From contig OZ026603.1 in the NCBI GenBank assembly GCA_964020085.1, forward strand, positions 5,883,046 to 5,947,045: 64,000 nucleotides of DNA, read 5' to 3'. The notes below the pieces were generated by a model. That model did no database searches and was not told the DNA's origin. It worked only from the letters and a program-made list of their open reading frames with translations. Source of the DNA: Micromussa lordhowensis (taxonomy: Eukaryota; Cnidaria; Anthozoa; Scleractinia; Lobophylliidae). This document shows, in pieces, positions 22,779 to 34,572 of the stretch; within the stretch, counting starts at the first letter, position 1, and each line of letters opens with the position of its first letter. The position numbers were made by a program, and so were the translations under genes.

Positions 22779-25261
22779 TGCAGTAGTTTCCCCTGGTCCC
22801 AACTTTGCAGAATTTCAGAAAACGCGCGCTGGGGGTCCCCTTGGCAAATTTGACATAGCTCGGCTTCACGGGCACTTTAAGAGGCGCGGTTTGCAGCAAA
22901 ATGTTCTGCTAGGATGGCACTTGAAGGAAATTCTAGTTAGAACATGATGGCATTTGCGCCAGGGTTTTTTTTCTGGCCTTCTTTTTGCAGGAGTTTCCCC
23001 TGGTCCCAACTTTGCAGAATTTCAGAAAACGCGCGCAGGGGTTCCCCTTGGCAAATTTGACATAGCTCGGCTTCACGGGCACTTTAAGAGGCGCGGTTTG
23101 CAGCAAAATGTTTTGCTAGGTTGGCACTTCTAGGAAATCCTAGTTAGAACATGATGGCATTGGCGCCAGGGTGTTTTTTCTGGCCTTCTTTTTGCAGTAG
23201 TTTCTCCTGGTCCCAACTTTGCAGAATTTCAGAAAACGCGCGCTCGGGGTCCCCTTGGCAAATTTGACATAGCTCGGCTTCACGGGCACTTTAAGAGGCG
23301 CGGTTTGCAGCAAAATGTTCTGCTAGGTTGGCACTTCAAGGAAATCCTAGTTAAAACATGATGGCATTGGCGCCAGGGTGTTTTTTCTTGCCTTCTTTTT
23401 GCAGTAGTTTCCCCTGGTCCCAACTTTGCAGAATTTCAGAAAACGCGCGCTGGGGGTCCCGTTGGCAAATTTGACATAGCTCGGCTTCACGGGCACTTTA
23501 AGAGGCGCGGTTTGCAGCAAAATGTTTTGCTAGGTTGGCACTTGAAGGAAATCCTAGTTAGAACATGATGGCATTGGGGCCAGGGTGTTTTTTCTGGCCT
23601 TCTTTTTGCAGTAGTTTCCCCTGGTCCCAACTTTGCAGAATTTCAGAAAACGCGCGCTGGGGGTCCCCTTGGCAAATTTGACATAGCTCGGCTTCACGGG
23701 CACTTTAAGAGGCGCGGTTTGCAGCAAAATGTTCTGCTAGGCTGGCACTTCAAGGAAATCTTAGTTAGAACATGATGGCATTGGCGCCAGGGTGTTTTTT
23801 CTGGCCTTCTTTTTGCAGTAGTTTCCCCTGGTCCCAACTTTGCAGAATTTCAGAAAACGCGCGCTGGGGGTCCCCTTGGCAAATTTGACATAGTTTGGCT
23901 TCACGGGCACTTTAAGAGGCGCGGTTTGCAGCAAAATGTTCTGCTAGGTTGGCACTTCAAGGAAATCCTAGTTAGAACATGATGGCATTGGCGCCAGGGT
24001 GTTTTTTCTGGCCTTCTTTTTGCAGTAGTTTCCCCTGGTCCCAACTTTGCAGAATTTCAGAAAACGCGCGCTGGGGGTCCCCTTGGCAAATTTGACATAG
24101 CTCAGCTTCACGGGCACTTTAAGAGGCGCGGTTTGCAGCAAAATGTTCTGCCAGGTTGGCACTTGAAGGAAATCTTAGTTAGAACATGATGGCATTGGCG
24201 CCAGGGTGTTTTTTCTGGCCTTCTTTTTGCAGTAGTTTCCCCTGGTCCCAACTTTGCAGAATTTCAGAAAACGCGCGCTGGGGGTCCCCTTGGCAAATTT
24301 GACATAGCTCGGCTTCACGGGCACTTTAAGAGGCGCGGTTTGCAGCAAAATGTTCTGCTAGGTTGGCACTTCAAGGAAATTTTAGTTAGAACATGATGGC
24401 ATTGGCGCCAGGGTGTTTTTTCTGGCCTTCTTTTTGCAGTAGTTTCCCCTGGTCCCAACTTTGCAGAATTTCAGAAAACGCGCGCTGGGGGGCCCTTGGC
24501 AAATTTGACATAGCTCGGCTTCACGGGCACTTTAAGAGGCGCGGTTTGCAGCAAAATGTTTTGCTAGGTTTACACTTCAAGGAAATGCTAGTTAGAACAT
24601 GATGGCATTGGCGCCAGGGTGTTTTTTCTGGCCTTCTTTTTGCAGTAGTTTCCCCTAGTCCCAACTTTGCAGAATTTCAGAAAACGCGCGCTGGGGGTCC
24701 CCTTGGCAAATTTGACATAGCTCGGCTTCACGGGCACTTTAAGAGGCGCAGTTTGCAGCAAAATGTTGTGCTAGGTTGGCACTTCAAGGAAATCCTAGTT
24801 AGAACATGATGGCATTGGCGCCAGGGTGCTTTTTCTGGCCTTCTTTTTGCAGTAGTTTCCCCTGGTCCCAACTTTGCAGAATTTCAGAAAACGCGCGCTG
24901 GGGGTCCCCTTGGCAAATTTGACATAGCTCGGCTTCACGGGCACTTTAAGAGGCGCGGTTTGCAGCAAAATGTTCTGCTAGGTTGGCACTTGAAGGAAAT
25001 CCTAGTTAAAACATGATGGCATTGGCGCCAGGGTGTTTTTTCTTGCCTTCTTTTTGCAGTAGTTTCCCCTGGTCCCAACTTTGCAGAATTTCAGAAAACG
25101 CGCGCTGGGGGTCCCGTTGGCAAATTTGACATAGCTCGGCTTCACGGGCACTTTAAGAGGCGCGGTTTGCAGCAAAATGTTTTGCTAGGTTGGCACTTGA
25201 AGGAAATCCTTGTTAGAACATGATGGCATTGGGGCCAGGGTGTTTTTTCTGGCCTTCTTTT
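22779..25261. repeat. 12-monomer HOR, unit 2 (2483 bp)
   Basis: All twelve types are in the same order as unit 1, with the same 1-bp deletion (near 24491). By eye only a handful of differences are seen: CGCTCGGGG near 23242; normal GTGTTTTTTC and TTTGCAG where unit 1 has GTGTGTTTTC and TTCGCAG (21724-21749); and TTGAAGG against TTCAAGG in the eleventh monomer. This is a very recent duplication. Confidence 0.9.
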
Positions 25262-27538
25262 TGCAGTAGTTTCCCCTGGTCCCAACTTTGCAGAATTTCA
25301 GAAAACGCGCGCTGGGGGTCCCCTTGGCAAATTTGACATAGCTCGGCTTCACGGGCACTTTAAGAGGCGCGGTTTGCAGCAAAATGTTCTGCTAGGATGG
25401 CACTTGAAGGAAATTCTAGTTAGAACATGATGGCATTTGCGCCAGGGTTTTTTTTCTGGCCTTCTTTTTGCAGGAGTTTCCCCTGGTCCCAACTTTGCAG
25501 AATTTCAGAAAACGCGCGCAGGGGTTCCCCTTGGCAAATTTGACATAGCTCGGCTTCACGGGCACTTTAAGAGGCGCGGTTTGCAGCAAAATGTTCTGCT
25601 AGGTTGGCACTTTAAGGAAATCCTAGTTAGAACATGATGGCATTGGCGCCAGGGTGTTTTTTCTGGCCTTCTTTTTGCAGTAGTTTCTCCTGGTCCCAAC
25701 TTTGCAGAATTTCAGAAAACGCGCGCTGGGGGTCCCCTTGGCAAATTTGACATAGCTCGGCTTCACGGGCACTTTAAGAGGCGCGGTTTGCAGCAAAATG
25801 TTCTGCTAGGTTGGCACTTTATGGAAATCGCAGTTAAAACATGATGGCATTGGCGCCAGGGTGTTTTTTCTTGCCTTCTTTTTGCAGTAGTTTCCCCTGG
25901 TCCCAACTTTGCAGAATTTCAGAAAACGCGCGCTGGGGGTCCCGTTGGCAAATTTGACATAGCTCGGCTTCACGGGCACTTTAAGAGGCGCGGTTTGCAG
26001 CAAAATGTTTTGCTAGGTTGGCACTTGAAGGAAATCCTAGTTAGAACATGATGGCATTGGGGCCAGGGTGTTTTTTCTGGCCTTCTTTTTGCAGTAGTTT
26101 CCCCTGGTCCCAACTTTGCAGAATTTCAGAAAACGCGCGCTGGGGGTCCCCTTGGCAAATTTGACATAGCTCGGCTTCACGGGCACTTTAAGAGGCGCGG
26201 TTTGCAGCAAAATGTTCTGCTAGGTTGGCACTTCTAGGAAATCCTAGTTAGAACATGATGGCATTGGGGCCAGGGTGTTTTTTCTGGCCTTCTTTTTGCA
26301 GTAGTTTCCCCTGGTCCCAACTTTGCAGAATTTCAGAAAACGCGCGCTGGGGGTCCCCTTGGCAAATTTGACATAGCTCGGCTTCACGGGCACTTTAAGA
26401 GGCGCGGTTTGCAGCAAAATGTTCTGCTAGGTTGGCACTTCTAGGAAATCTTAGTTAGAATATGATGGCATTGGCGCCAGGGTGTTTTTTCTGGCCTTCT
26501 TTTTGCAGTAGTTTCCCCTGGTCCCAACTTTGCAGAATTTCAGAAAACGCGCGCTGGGGGTCCCCTTGGCAAATTTGACATAGTTTGGCTTCACGGGCAC
26601 TTTAAGAGGCGCGGTTTGCAGCAAAATGTTCTGCTAGGTTGGCACTTCAAGGAAATCCTAGTTAGAACATGATGGCATTGGCGCCAGGGTGTTTTTTCTG
26701 GCCTTCTTTTTGCAGTAGTTTCCCCTGGTCCCAACTTTGCAGAATTTCAGAAAACGCGCGCTGGGGGTCCCCTTGGCAAATTTGACATAGCTCAGCTTCA
26801 CGGGCACTTTAAGAGGCGCGGTTTGCAGCAAAATGTTCTGCCAGGATGGCACTTGAAGGAAATCTTAGTTAGAACATGATGGCATTGGCGCCAGGGTGTT
26901 TTTTCTGGCCTTCTTTTCGCAGTAGTTTCCCCTGGTCCCAACTTTGCAGAATTTCAGAAAACGCGCGCTGGGGGTCCCCTTGGCAAATTTGACATAGCTC
27001 GGCTTCACGGGCACTTTAAGAGGCGCGGTTTGCAGCAAAATGTTCTGCTAGGTTGGCACTTCAAGGAAATTTTAGTTAGAACATGATGGCATTGGCGCCA
27101 GGGTGTTTTTTCTGGCCTTCTTTTTGCAGTAGTTTCCCCTGGTCCCAACTTTGCAGAATTTCAGAAAACGCGCGCTGGGGGTCCCCTTGGCAAATTTGAC
27201 ATAGCTCGGCTTCACGGGCACTTTAAGAGGCGCGGTTTGCAGCAAAATGTTTTGCTAGGTTTACACTTCAAGGAAATGCTAGTTAGAACATGATGGCATT
27301 GGCGCCAGGGTGTTTTTTCTGGCCTTCTTTTTGCAGTAGTTTCCCCTGGTCCCAACTTTGCAGAATTTCAGAAAACGCGCGCTGGGGGTCCCCTTGGCAA
27401 ATTTGACATAGCTCGGCTTCACGGGCACTTTAAGAGGCGCAGTTTGCAGCAAAATGTTGTGCTAGGTTGGCACTTGAAGGAAATGCTAGTTAGAACATGA
27501 TGGCATTGGCGCCAGGGTGCTTTTTCTGGCCTTCTTTT
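25262..27538. repeat. 12-monomer HOR, unit 3, rearranged (11 monomers)
   Basis: Types 1 to 10 are present in order with one extra monomer: the TGGGGCCA mark occurs twice, near 26058 and 26265. The last two types of the full unit are missing, and consensus-type sequence with CCCTGGC and TTTAACATAGTTCGG follows at 27539. The CTGGGGGGCCC deletion is absent here, so it arose in, or was lost from, only one lineage. Cassettes of the monomers at 25469, 25676 and 27332 are replaced. Confidence 0.85.
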
Positions 27539-27952
27539 TGCAGTAGTTTCCCCTGGTCCCAACTTTGCAGAATTTCAGAAAACGCGCGCTGGGGGTCCCC
27601 CTGGCAAATTTAACATAGTTCGGCTTCACGGGCACTTTAAGAGGCGCGGTTTGCAGCAAAATGTTTTGCTAGGTTAGCACTTCAAGGAAATCTTAGTTAG
27701 AACATGATGGCATTGGCGCCAGGGTGTTTTTTCTGGCCTTCTTTTTGCAGTAGTTTCCCCTGGTCCCAACTTTGCAGAATTTCAGAAAACGCGCGCTGGG
27801 GGTCCTCTTGGCAAATTTGACATAGCTCGGCTTCACGGGCACTTTAAGAGGCGCGGTTTGCAGCAAAATGTTCTGCTAGGTTGGCACTTTAAGGAAATTT
27901 TAGTTAGAACATGATGGCATTGGCGCCAGGGTGTTTTCTCTGGCCTTCTTTT

Positions 27953-28778
27953 CGCAGTAGTTTCCCCTGGTTTCAACTTTGCAGAATTTCAGAAAACGCG
28001 CGCTGGGGGTCCCCTTGGCAAATTTGACATAGCTCGGCTTCACGGGCACTTTAAGAGGCGCGGTTTGCAGCAAAATGTTCTGCTAAGTTGGCACTTCAAG
28101 AAAATCCTAGTAAAAACATGATGGCATTGGCGCCAGGGTGTTTTTTCTGGCCTTCTTTTTGCAGTAGTTTCCCCTGGTCCCAACTTTGCAGAATTTCAGA
28201 AAACGCCCTTGGGGTCCCCTTGGCAAATTTGACATAGCTCAGCTTCACGGGCAGTTTATGAGGCGCGGTTTGCAGCCAAATTTTTTGCTAGGTTGGCACT
28301 TCAAGGAAATCGTAGTTAGAATATGATGGCATTGGCGCCAGGGTGTTTTTTCTGGCCTTCTTTTTGCAGTAGTTTCCCCTGGTCCCAACTTTGCAGAATT
28401 TCAGAAAACGCGCGCTGGGGGTCCCCTTGGCAAATTTGACATAGCTCGGCTTCACGGGCACTTTAAGAGGCGCGGTTTGCAGCAAAATGTTCTGCTAGGT
28501 TGGCACTTGAAGGAAATCCTAGTTAGAACATGATGGCATTGGCGCCAGGGTGTTTTTTCTGGCCTTCTTTTTGCAGTAGTTTCTCCTGGTCCCAACTTTG
28601 CAGAATTTCAGAAAACGCGCGCTGGGGGTCCCCTTGGCAAATTTGACATAGCTCGGCTTTACGGGCATTTTAAGAGGCGCGGTTTGCAGCAAAATGTTCT
28701 GCTAGGTTGGTACTTGAAGGAAATCCTAGTTAGAACATGATGGCATTGGCGCCAGGGTGTTTTCTCTGGCCTTCTTTT
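27953..28778. repeat. 4-monomer HOR, unit 1 (826 bp)
   Basis: The second monomer (28160) has lost 2 bp in the GCGCGCTGGGG region and carries GGCAGTTTATGAGGC and GCAGCCAAATTTT. The fourth (28572) has TCTCCTGG, GGCTTTACGGGCATTTT, GGTTGGTAC and TTTTCTCTGG. All recur in the next unit. Confidence 0.85.
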
Positions 28779-29604
28779 TGCAGTAGTTTCCCCTGGTCCC
28801 AACTTTGCAGAATTTCAGAAAACGCGCGCTGGGGGTCCCCTTGGCAAATTTGACATAGCTCGGCTTCACGGGCACTTTAAGAGGCGCGGTTTGCAGCAAA
28901 ATGTTCTGCTAGGTTGGCACTTCAAGAAAATCCTAGTTAAAACATGATGGCATTGGCGCCAGGGTGTTTTTTCTGGCCTTCTTTTTGCAGTAGTTTCCCC
29001 TGGTCCCAACTTTGCAGAATTTCAGAAAACGCGCTTGGGGTCCCCTTGGCAAATTTGACATAGCTCGGCTTCACGGGCAGTTTATGAGGCGCGGTTTGCA
29101 GCCAAATTTTCTGCTAGGTTGGCACTTCAAGGAAATCGTAGTTAGAATATGATGGCATTGGCGCCAGGGTGTTTTTTCTGGCCTTCTTTTTGCAGTAGTT
29201 TCCCCTGGTCCCAACTTTGCAGAATTTCAGAAAACGCGCGCTGGGGGTCCCCTTGGCAAATTTGACATAGCTCGGCTTCACGGGCACTTTAAGAGGCGCG
29301 GTTTGCAGCAAAATGTTCTGCTAGGTTGGCACTTGAAGGAAATCCTAGTTAAAACATGATGGCATTGGCGCCAGGGTGTTTTTTCTGGCCTTCTTTTTGC
29401 AGAAGTTTCTCCTGGTCCCAACTTTGCAGAATTTCAGAAAACGCGCGCTGGGGGTCCCCTTGGCAAATTTGACATAGCTCGGCTTTACGGGCATTTTAAG
29501 AGGCGCGGTTTGCAGCAAAATGTTCTGCTAGGTTGGTACTTCAAGGATATTTTAGTTAGAACATGATGGCATTGGCGCCAGGGTGTTTTCTCTGGCCTTC
29601 TTTT
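28779..29604. repeat. 4-monomer HOR, unit 2 (826 bp)
   Basis: Same order and same net 2-bp loss (near 29034) as the preceding unit. The deletions look slightly different: AACGCCCTTGGGG in unit 1 and AACGCGCTTGGGG in unit 2. A substitution next to the deletion has therefore occurred in one copy. Confidence 0.85.
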
Positions 29605-32502
29605 TGCAGTAGTTTCCCCTGGTCCCAACTTTGCAGAATTTCAGAAAACGCGCGCTGGGGGTCCCCTTGGCAAATTTGACATAGCTCGGCTTCACGGGCA
29701 CTTTAAGAGGCGCAGTTTGCAGCAAATTGTTCTGCTAGGTTGGCACTTTAAGGAAATTCTAGTTAGAACATGATGGCATTGGCGCCAGGGTGTTTTTTAT
29801 GGCCTTCTTTTTGCAGTAGTTTCCCCTGGTCCCAACTTTGCAGAATTTCAGAAAACGCGCGCTGGGGGTCCCCTTGGCAAATTTGACATAGCTCGGCTTC
29901 ACGGGCACTTTAAGAGGCGCGGTTTGCAGCAAAATGTTCTGCTAGGTTGGCACTTGAAGGAAACTTTAGTTAGAACATGATGGCATTGGCGCCAGGGTGT
30001 TTTTTCTGGCCTTCTTTTTGCAGTAGTTTCCCCTGGTCCCAACTTTGCAGAATTTCAGAAAACGCGCGCTGGGGGTCCCCTTGGCAAATTTGACATAGCT
30101 CGGCTTCACGGGCATTTTAAGAGGCGCGGTTTGCAGCAAAATGTTCTCCTAGGTTGGCACTTCAAGGAAATCCTGAGTAGAACATGATGGCATTGGCGCC
30201 AGGGTGTTTTTTCTGGCCTTCTTTTCGCAGTAGTTTCCCCTGGTCCCAACTTTGCAGAATTTCAGAAAACGCGCGCTGGGGGTCCCCTTGGCAAATTTGA
30301 CATAGCTCGGCTTCACGGGCACTTTAAGAGGCGCGGTTTGCAGCAAAATGTTCTGCTAGGTTGGCACTTCAAGGAAATATTAGTTAGAACATGATGGCAT
30401 TGGCGCGAGGGTGTTTTTTCTGGCCTTCTTTTTGCAGTAGTTTCCCCTGGTCCCAACTTTGCAGAATTTCAGAAAACGCGCGCTGGGGGTCCCCTTGGCA
30501 AATTTGACATAGCTCGGCTTCACGGGCACTTTAAGAGGCGCGGTTTGCAGCAAAATGTTCTGCTCGGTTGGCACTTCAAGGAAATCCTAGTTAGAACATG
30601 ATGGCATTGGCGCCAGGGTGTTTTTTCTGGCCTTCTTTTCGCAGTAGTTTCCCCTGGTCCCAACTTTGCAGAATTTCAGAAAACGCGCGCTGCGGGTCCC
30701 CTTGGCAAATTTGACATAGCTCAGCTTCACGGGCACTTTAAGAGGCGCGGTTTGCAGCAAAATGTTCTGCTAGGTTGGCACTTTAAGGAAATCGTAGTTA
30801 AAACATGATGGCATTGGCGCCAGGGTGTTTTTTCTGGCCTTCTTTTTGCAGTAGTTTCCCCTGGTCCCAACTTTGCAGAATTTCAGAAAACGCGCGCTGG
30901 GGGTCCCCTTGGCAAATTTGACATAGCTCGGCTTCACGGGCACTTTAAGAGGCGCGCTTTGCAGCAAAATGTTCTGCTAGGTTGGCACTTGAAGGAAATC
31001 TTAGTTAGAACATGATGGCATTGGCGCCAGGGTGTTTTTTCTGGCCTTCTTTTTGCAGTAGTTTCCCCTGGTCCCAACTTTGCAGAATTTCAGAAAACGC
31101 GCGCTGGGGGTCCCCTTGGCAAATTTGACATAGCTCGGCTTCACGGGCACTTTAAGAGGCGCGGTTTGCAGCAAAATGTTTTGCTAGGTTGGCACTTGAA
31201 GGAAATCTTAGTTAAAACATGATGGCATTGGCGCCAGGGTGTTTTTTCTGGCCTTCTTTTTGCAGTAGTTTCTCCTGGTCCCAACTTTGCAGAATTTCAG
31301 AAAACGCGCGCTGGGGGTCCCCTTGGCAAATTTGACATAGCTCGGCTTTACGGGCATTTTAAGAGGCGCGGTTTGCAGCAAAATGTTCTGCTAGGTTGGC
31401 ACTTTAATGAAATCCTAGTTAAAACATGATGGCCTTGGCGCCAGGGTGTTTTTTCTTGCCTTCTTTTTGCAGTAGTTTCCTCTGGTCCCAACTTTGCAGA
31501 ATTTCAGAAAACGCGCGCTGGGGGTCCCCTTGGCAAATTTGACATAGCTCGGCTTCACGGGCACTTTAAGAGGCGCGGTTTGCAGCAAAATGTTCTGCTA
31601 GGTTGGCACTTCAAGGAAATCCTAGTTAGAACATGATGGCATTGGCGCCAGGGTGTTTTTTCTGGCCTTCATTCTGCAGTAGTTTCCCCTGGTCCCAACT
31701 TTGCAGAATTTCAGAAAACGTGCGCTGGGGGTCCCCTTGGCAAATTTGACATAGCTCGGCTTCACGGGCACTTTAAGAGGCGCGGTTTGCAGCAAAATGT
31801 TTTGCTAGGTTAGCACTTGAAGGAAATCCTAGTTAGAACATGATGGCATTGGCGCCAGGGTGTTTTTTCTGGCCTTCTTTTTGCAGTAGTTTCCCCTGGT
31901 CCCAACTTTGCAGAATTTCAGAAAACGCGCGCTGGGGGTCCCCTTGGCAAATTTGACATAGCTCGGCTTCACGGGCACTTTAAGAGGCGCGGTTTGCAGC
32001 AAAATGTTTTGCTAGGTTGGCACTTCAAGGAAATCCTAGTTAGAACATGATGGCATTGGCGCCAGGGTGTTTTTTCTGGCCTTCTTTTTGCAGTAGTTTC
32101 CCCTGGTCCCAACTTTGCAGAATTTCAGAAAACGCGCGCTGGGGGTCCCCTTGGCAAATTTGACATAGCTCGGCTTCACGGGAACTTTAAGAGGCGCGGT
32201 TTGCAGCAAAATGTTCTGCTAGGTTGGCACTTCAAGGAAATCCTAGTTAAAACATGATGGCATTGGCGCCAGGGTTTTTTTTCTGGCCTTCTTTTTGCAG
32301 TAGTTTCCCCTGGTCCCAACTTTGCAGAATTTCAGAAAACGCGCGCTGGGGGTCCCCTTGGCAAATTTGACATAGCTCGGCTTCACGGGCACTTTAAGAG
32401 GCGCGGTTTGCAGCAAAATGTTTTGCTAGGTTGGCACTTCAAGGAAATCCTAGTTACAACATGATGGCATTGGCGCCAGGGTGTTTTTTCTGGCCTTCTT
32501 TT
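29605..32502. repeat. mixed monomers, no tandem higher-order period seen
   Basis: Fourteen monomers carry several tagged types also found elsewhere: AAATCCTGAGTAGAAC with TTCGCAG (30173-30231) matches 58943 and 60806; TCTCCTGG with GGCTTTACGGGCATTTT (31261) matches ten places. No internal tandem copy was recognised. Confidence 0.6.
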
Positions 32503-33330
32503 TGCAGTAGTTTCCCCTGGTCCCAACTTTGCAGAATTTCAGAAAACGCGCGCTGGGGGTCCCCTTGGCAAATTTGACATAGCTCGGCTTCACGGGCACT
32601 TTAAGAGGCGCGGTTTGCAGCAAAATGTTCTGCTAGGTTGGCACTTGAAGGCAATTCTAGTTAGAACATGATGGCATTGGCGCCAGTGTGTTTTTTCTGG
32701 CCTTCTTTTAGCAGTAGTTTCCCCTGGTCCCAACTTTGCAGAATTTCAGAAAACGCGCGCTGGGGGTCCCCTTGGCAAATTTGACATAGCTCGGCTTCAC
32801 GGGCATTTTAAGAGGCGCGGTTTGCAGCAAAATGTTCTGCTAGGTTGGCACTTGAAGGAAATCTTAGTTAAAACATGATGGCATTGGCGCCAGGGTGTTT
32901 TTTCTGGCCTTCTTTTTGCCGTAGTTTCCCCTGGTCCCAACTTTGCAGAATTTCAGAAAACGCGCGCTGGGGGTCCCCTTGGCAAATTTGACATAGCTCG
33001 GCTTCACGGGCACTTTAAGAGGCGCGGTTTGCAGCAAAATGTTCTGCTAGGTTGGCACTTGAAGGAAATCCTAGTTAGAACATGATGGCATTGGCGCCAG
33101 GGTGCTTTTTCTGGCCTTCTTTTTGCAGTAGTTTCCCCTGGTCCCAACTTTGCAGAATTTCAGAAAACGCGCGCTGGGGGTCCCCTTGGCAAATTTGACA
33201 TAGCTCGGCTTCACGGGCACTTTAAGAGGCGCGGTTTGCAGCAAAATGTTCTGCTAGGTTGGCACTTTAAGGCAGTCCTAGTTAAAACATGATGGCATTG
33301 GCGCCAGGGTGTTTTTTCTGGCCTTCTTTC
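32503..33330. repeat. 4-monomer block duplicated at 41816-42643
   Basis: Ordered marks shared at an offset of 9313 bp: TTGAAGGCAAT, GGGCATTTTAAG, GCCGTAG (32918 and 42231), GGTGCTTTTTC (33102 and 42414) and TTTAAGGCA. This is a long-range rather than tandem duplication. Confidence 0.75.
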
Positions 33331-34572
33331 TGCAGTAGTTTCCCCTGGTCCCAACTTTGCAGAATTTCAGAAAACGCGCGCTGGGGGTCCCCTTGGCAAA
33401 TTTGACATAGCTCGGCTTCACGGGCACTTTAAGAGGCGCGGTTTGCAGCAAAATGTTTTGCTAGGTTGGCACTTGAAGGAAATCCTAGTTAGAACACGAT
33501 GGCATTGGCGCCAGGGTGTTTTTTCTGGCCTTCTTTTTGCAGTAGTTTCCCCTGGTCCCAACTTTGCAGAATTTCAGAAAACGCGCGCTGGGGGTCCCCT
33601 TGGCAAATTTGACATAGCTCGGCTTCACGGGCACTTTAAGAGGCGCAGTTTGCAGCAAAATGTTCTGCTAGGATGGCACTTCAAGGAAATCTTAGTTAGA
33701 ACATGATGGCATTGGCGCCAGGGTGTTTTTTCTGGCCTTCTTTTTGCAGTAGTTTCCCCTGGTCCCAACTTTGCAGAATTTCAGAAAACGCGCGCTGGGG
33801 GTCCCCTTGGCAAATTTGACATAGCTCGGCTTCACGGGCACTTTAAGAGGCGCGGTTTGCAGCAAAATGTTCTGCTAGGTTGGCACTTCAAGGAAGTCCT
33901 AGTTAAAACATGATGGCATTGGCGCCAGGGTGTTTTTTCTGGCCTTCTTTTTGCAGTAGTTTCCCCTGGTCCCAACTTTGCAGAATTTTAGAAAACGCGC
34001 GCTGGGGGTCCCCTTGGCAAATTTGACATAGCTCGGCTTCACGGGCACTTTAAGAGGCGCGGTTTGCAGCAAAATGTTTTGCTAGGTTGGCACTTCAAGG
34101 AAATTCTAGTTAGAACATGATGGCATTGGCGCCAGGGTGTTTTTTCTGGCCTTCTTTTTGCAGTAGTTTCCCCTGGTCCCAACTTTGCAGAATTTCAGAA
34201 AACGCGCGCTGGGGGTCCCCTTGGCAAATTTGTCCTAGCTCGGCTTCACGGGCACTTTAAGAGGCGCGGTTTGCAGCAAAATGTTCTGCTAGGTTGGCAC
34301 TTTAAGGAAATGCTAGTTACAACATGATGGCATTGGCGCCAGGGTGTTTTTTCTGGCCTTCTTTTTGCAGTAGTTTTCCCTGGTCCCAACTTTGCAGAAT
34401 TTCAGAAAACGCGCGCTGGGGGTCCCCTTGGCAAATTTGACATAGCTCGGCTTCACGGGCACTTTAAGAGGCGCGGTTTGCAGCAAAATGTTCTGCTAGG
34501 TTGGCACTTTAAGGCAATTCTAGTTAGAACATGATGGCATTGGCGCGAGGGTGTTTTTTCTGGCCTTCTTTT
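33331..34572. repeat. plain monomers, no clear higher-order period
   Basis: Six monomers near consensus, with single marks such as GAACACGATGG (33493), TTTGTCCTAGC (34230) and TAGTTTTCCC (34372). Nothing else was seen. Confidence 0.6.
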
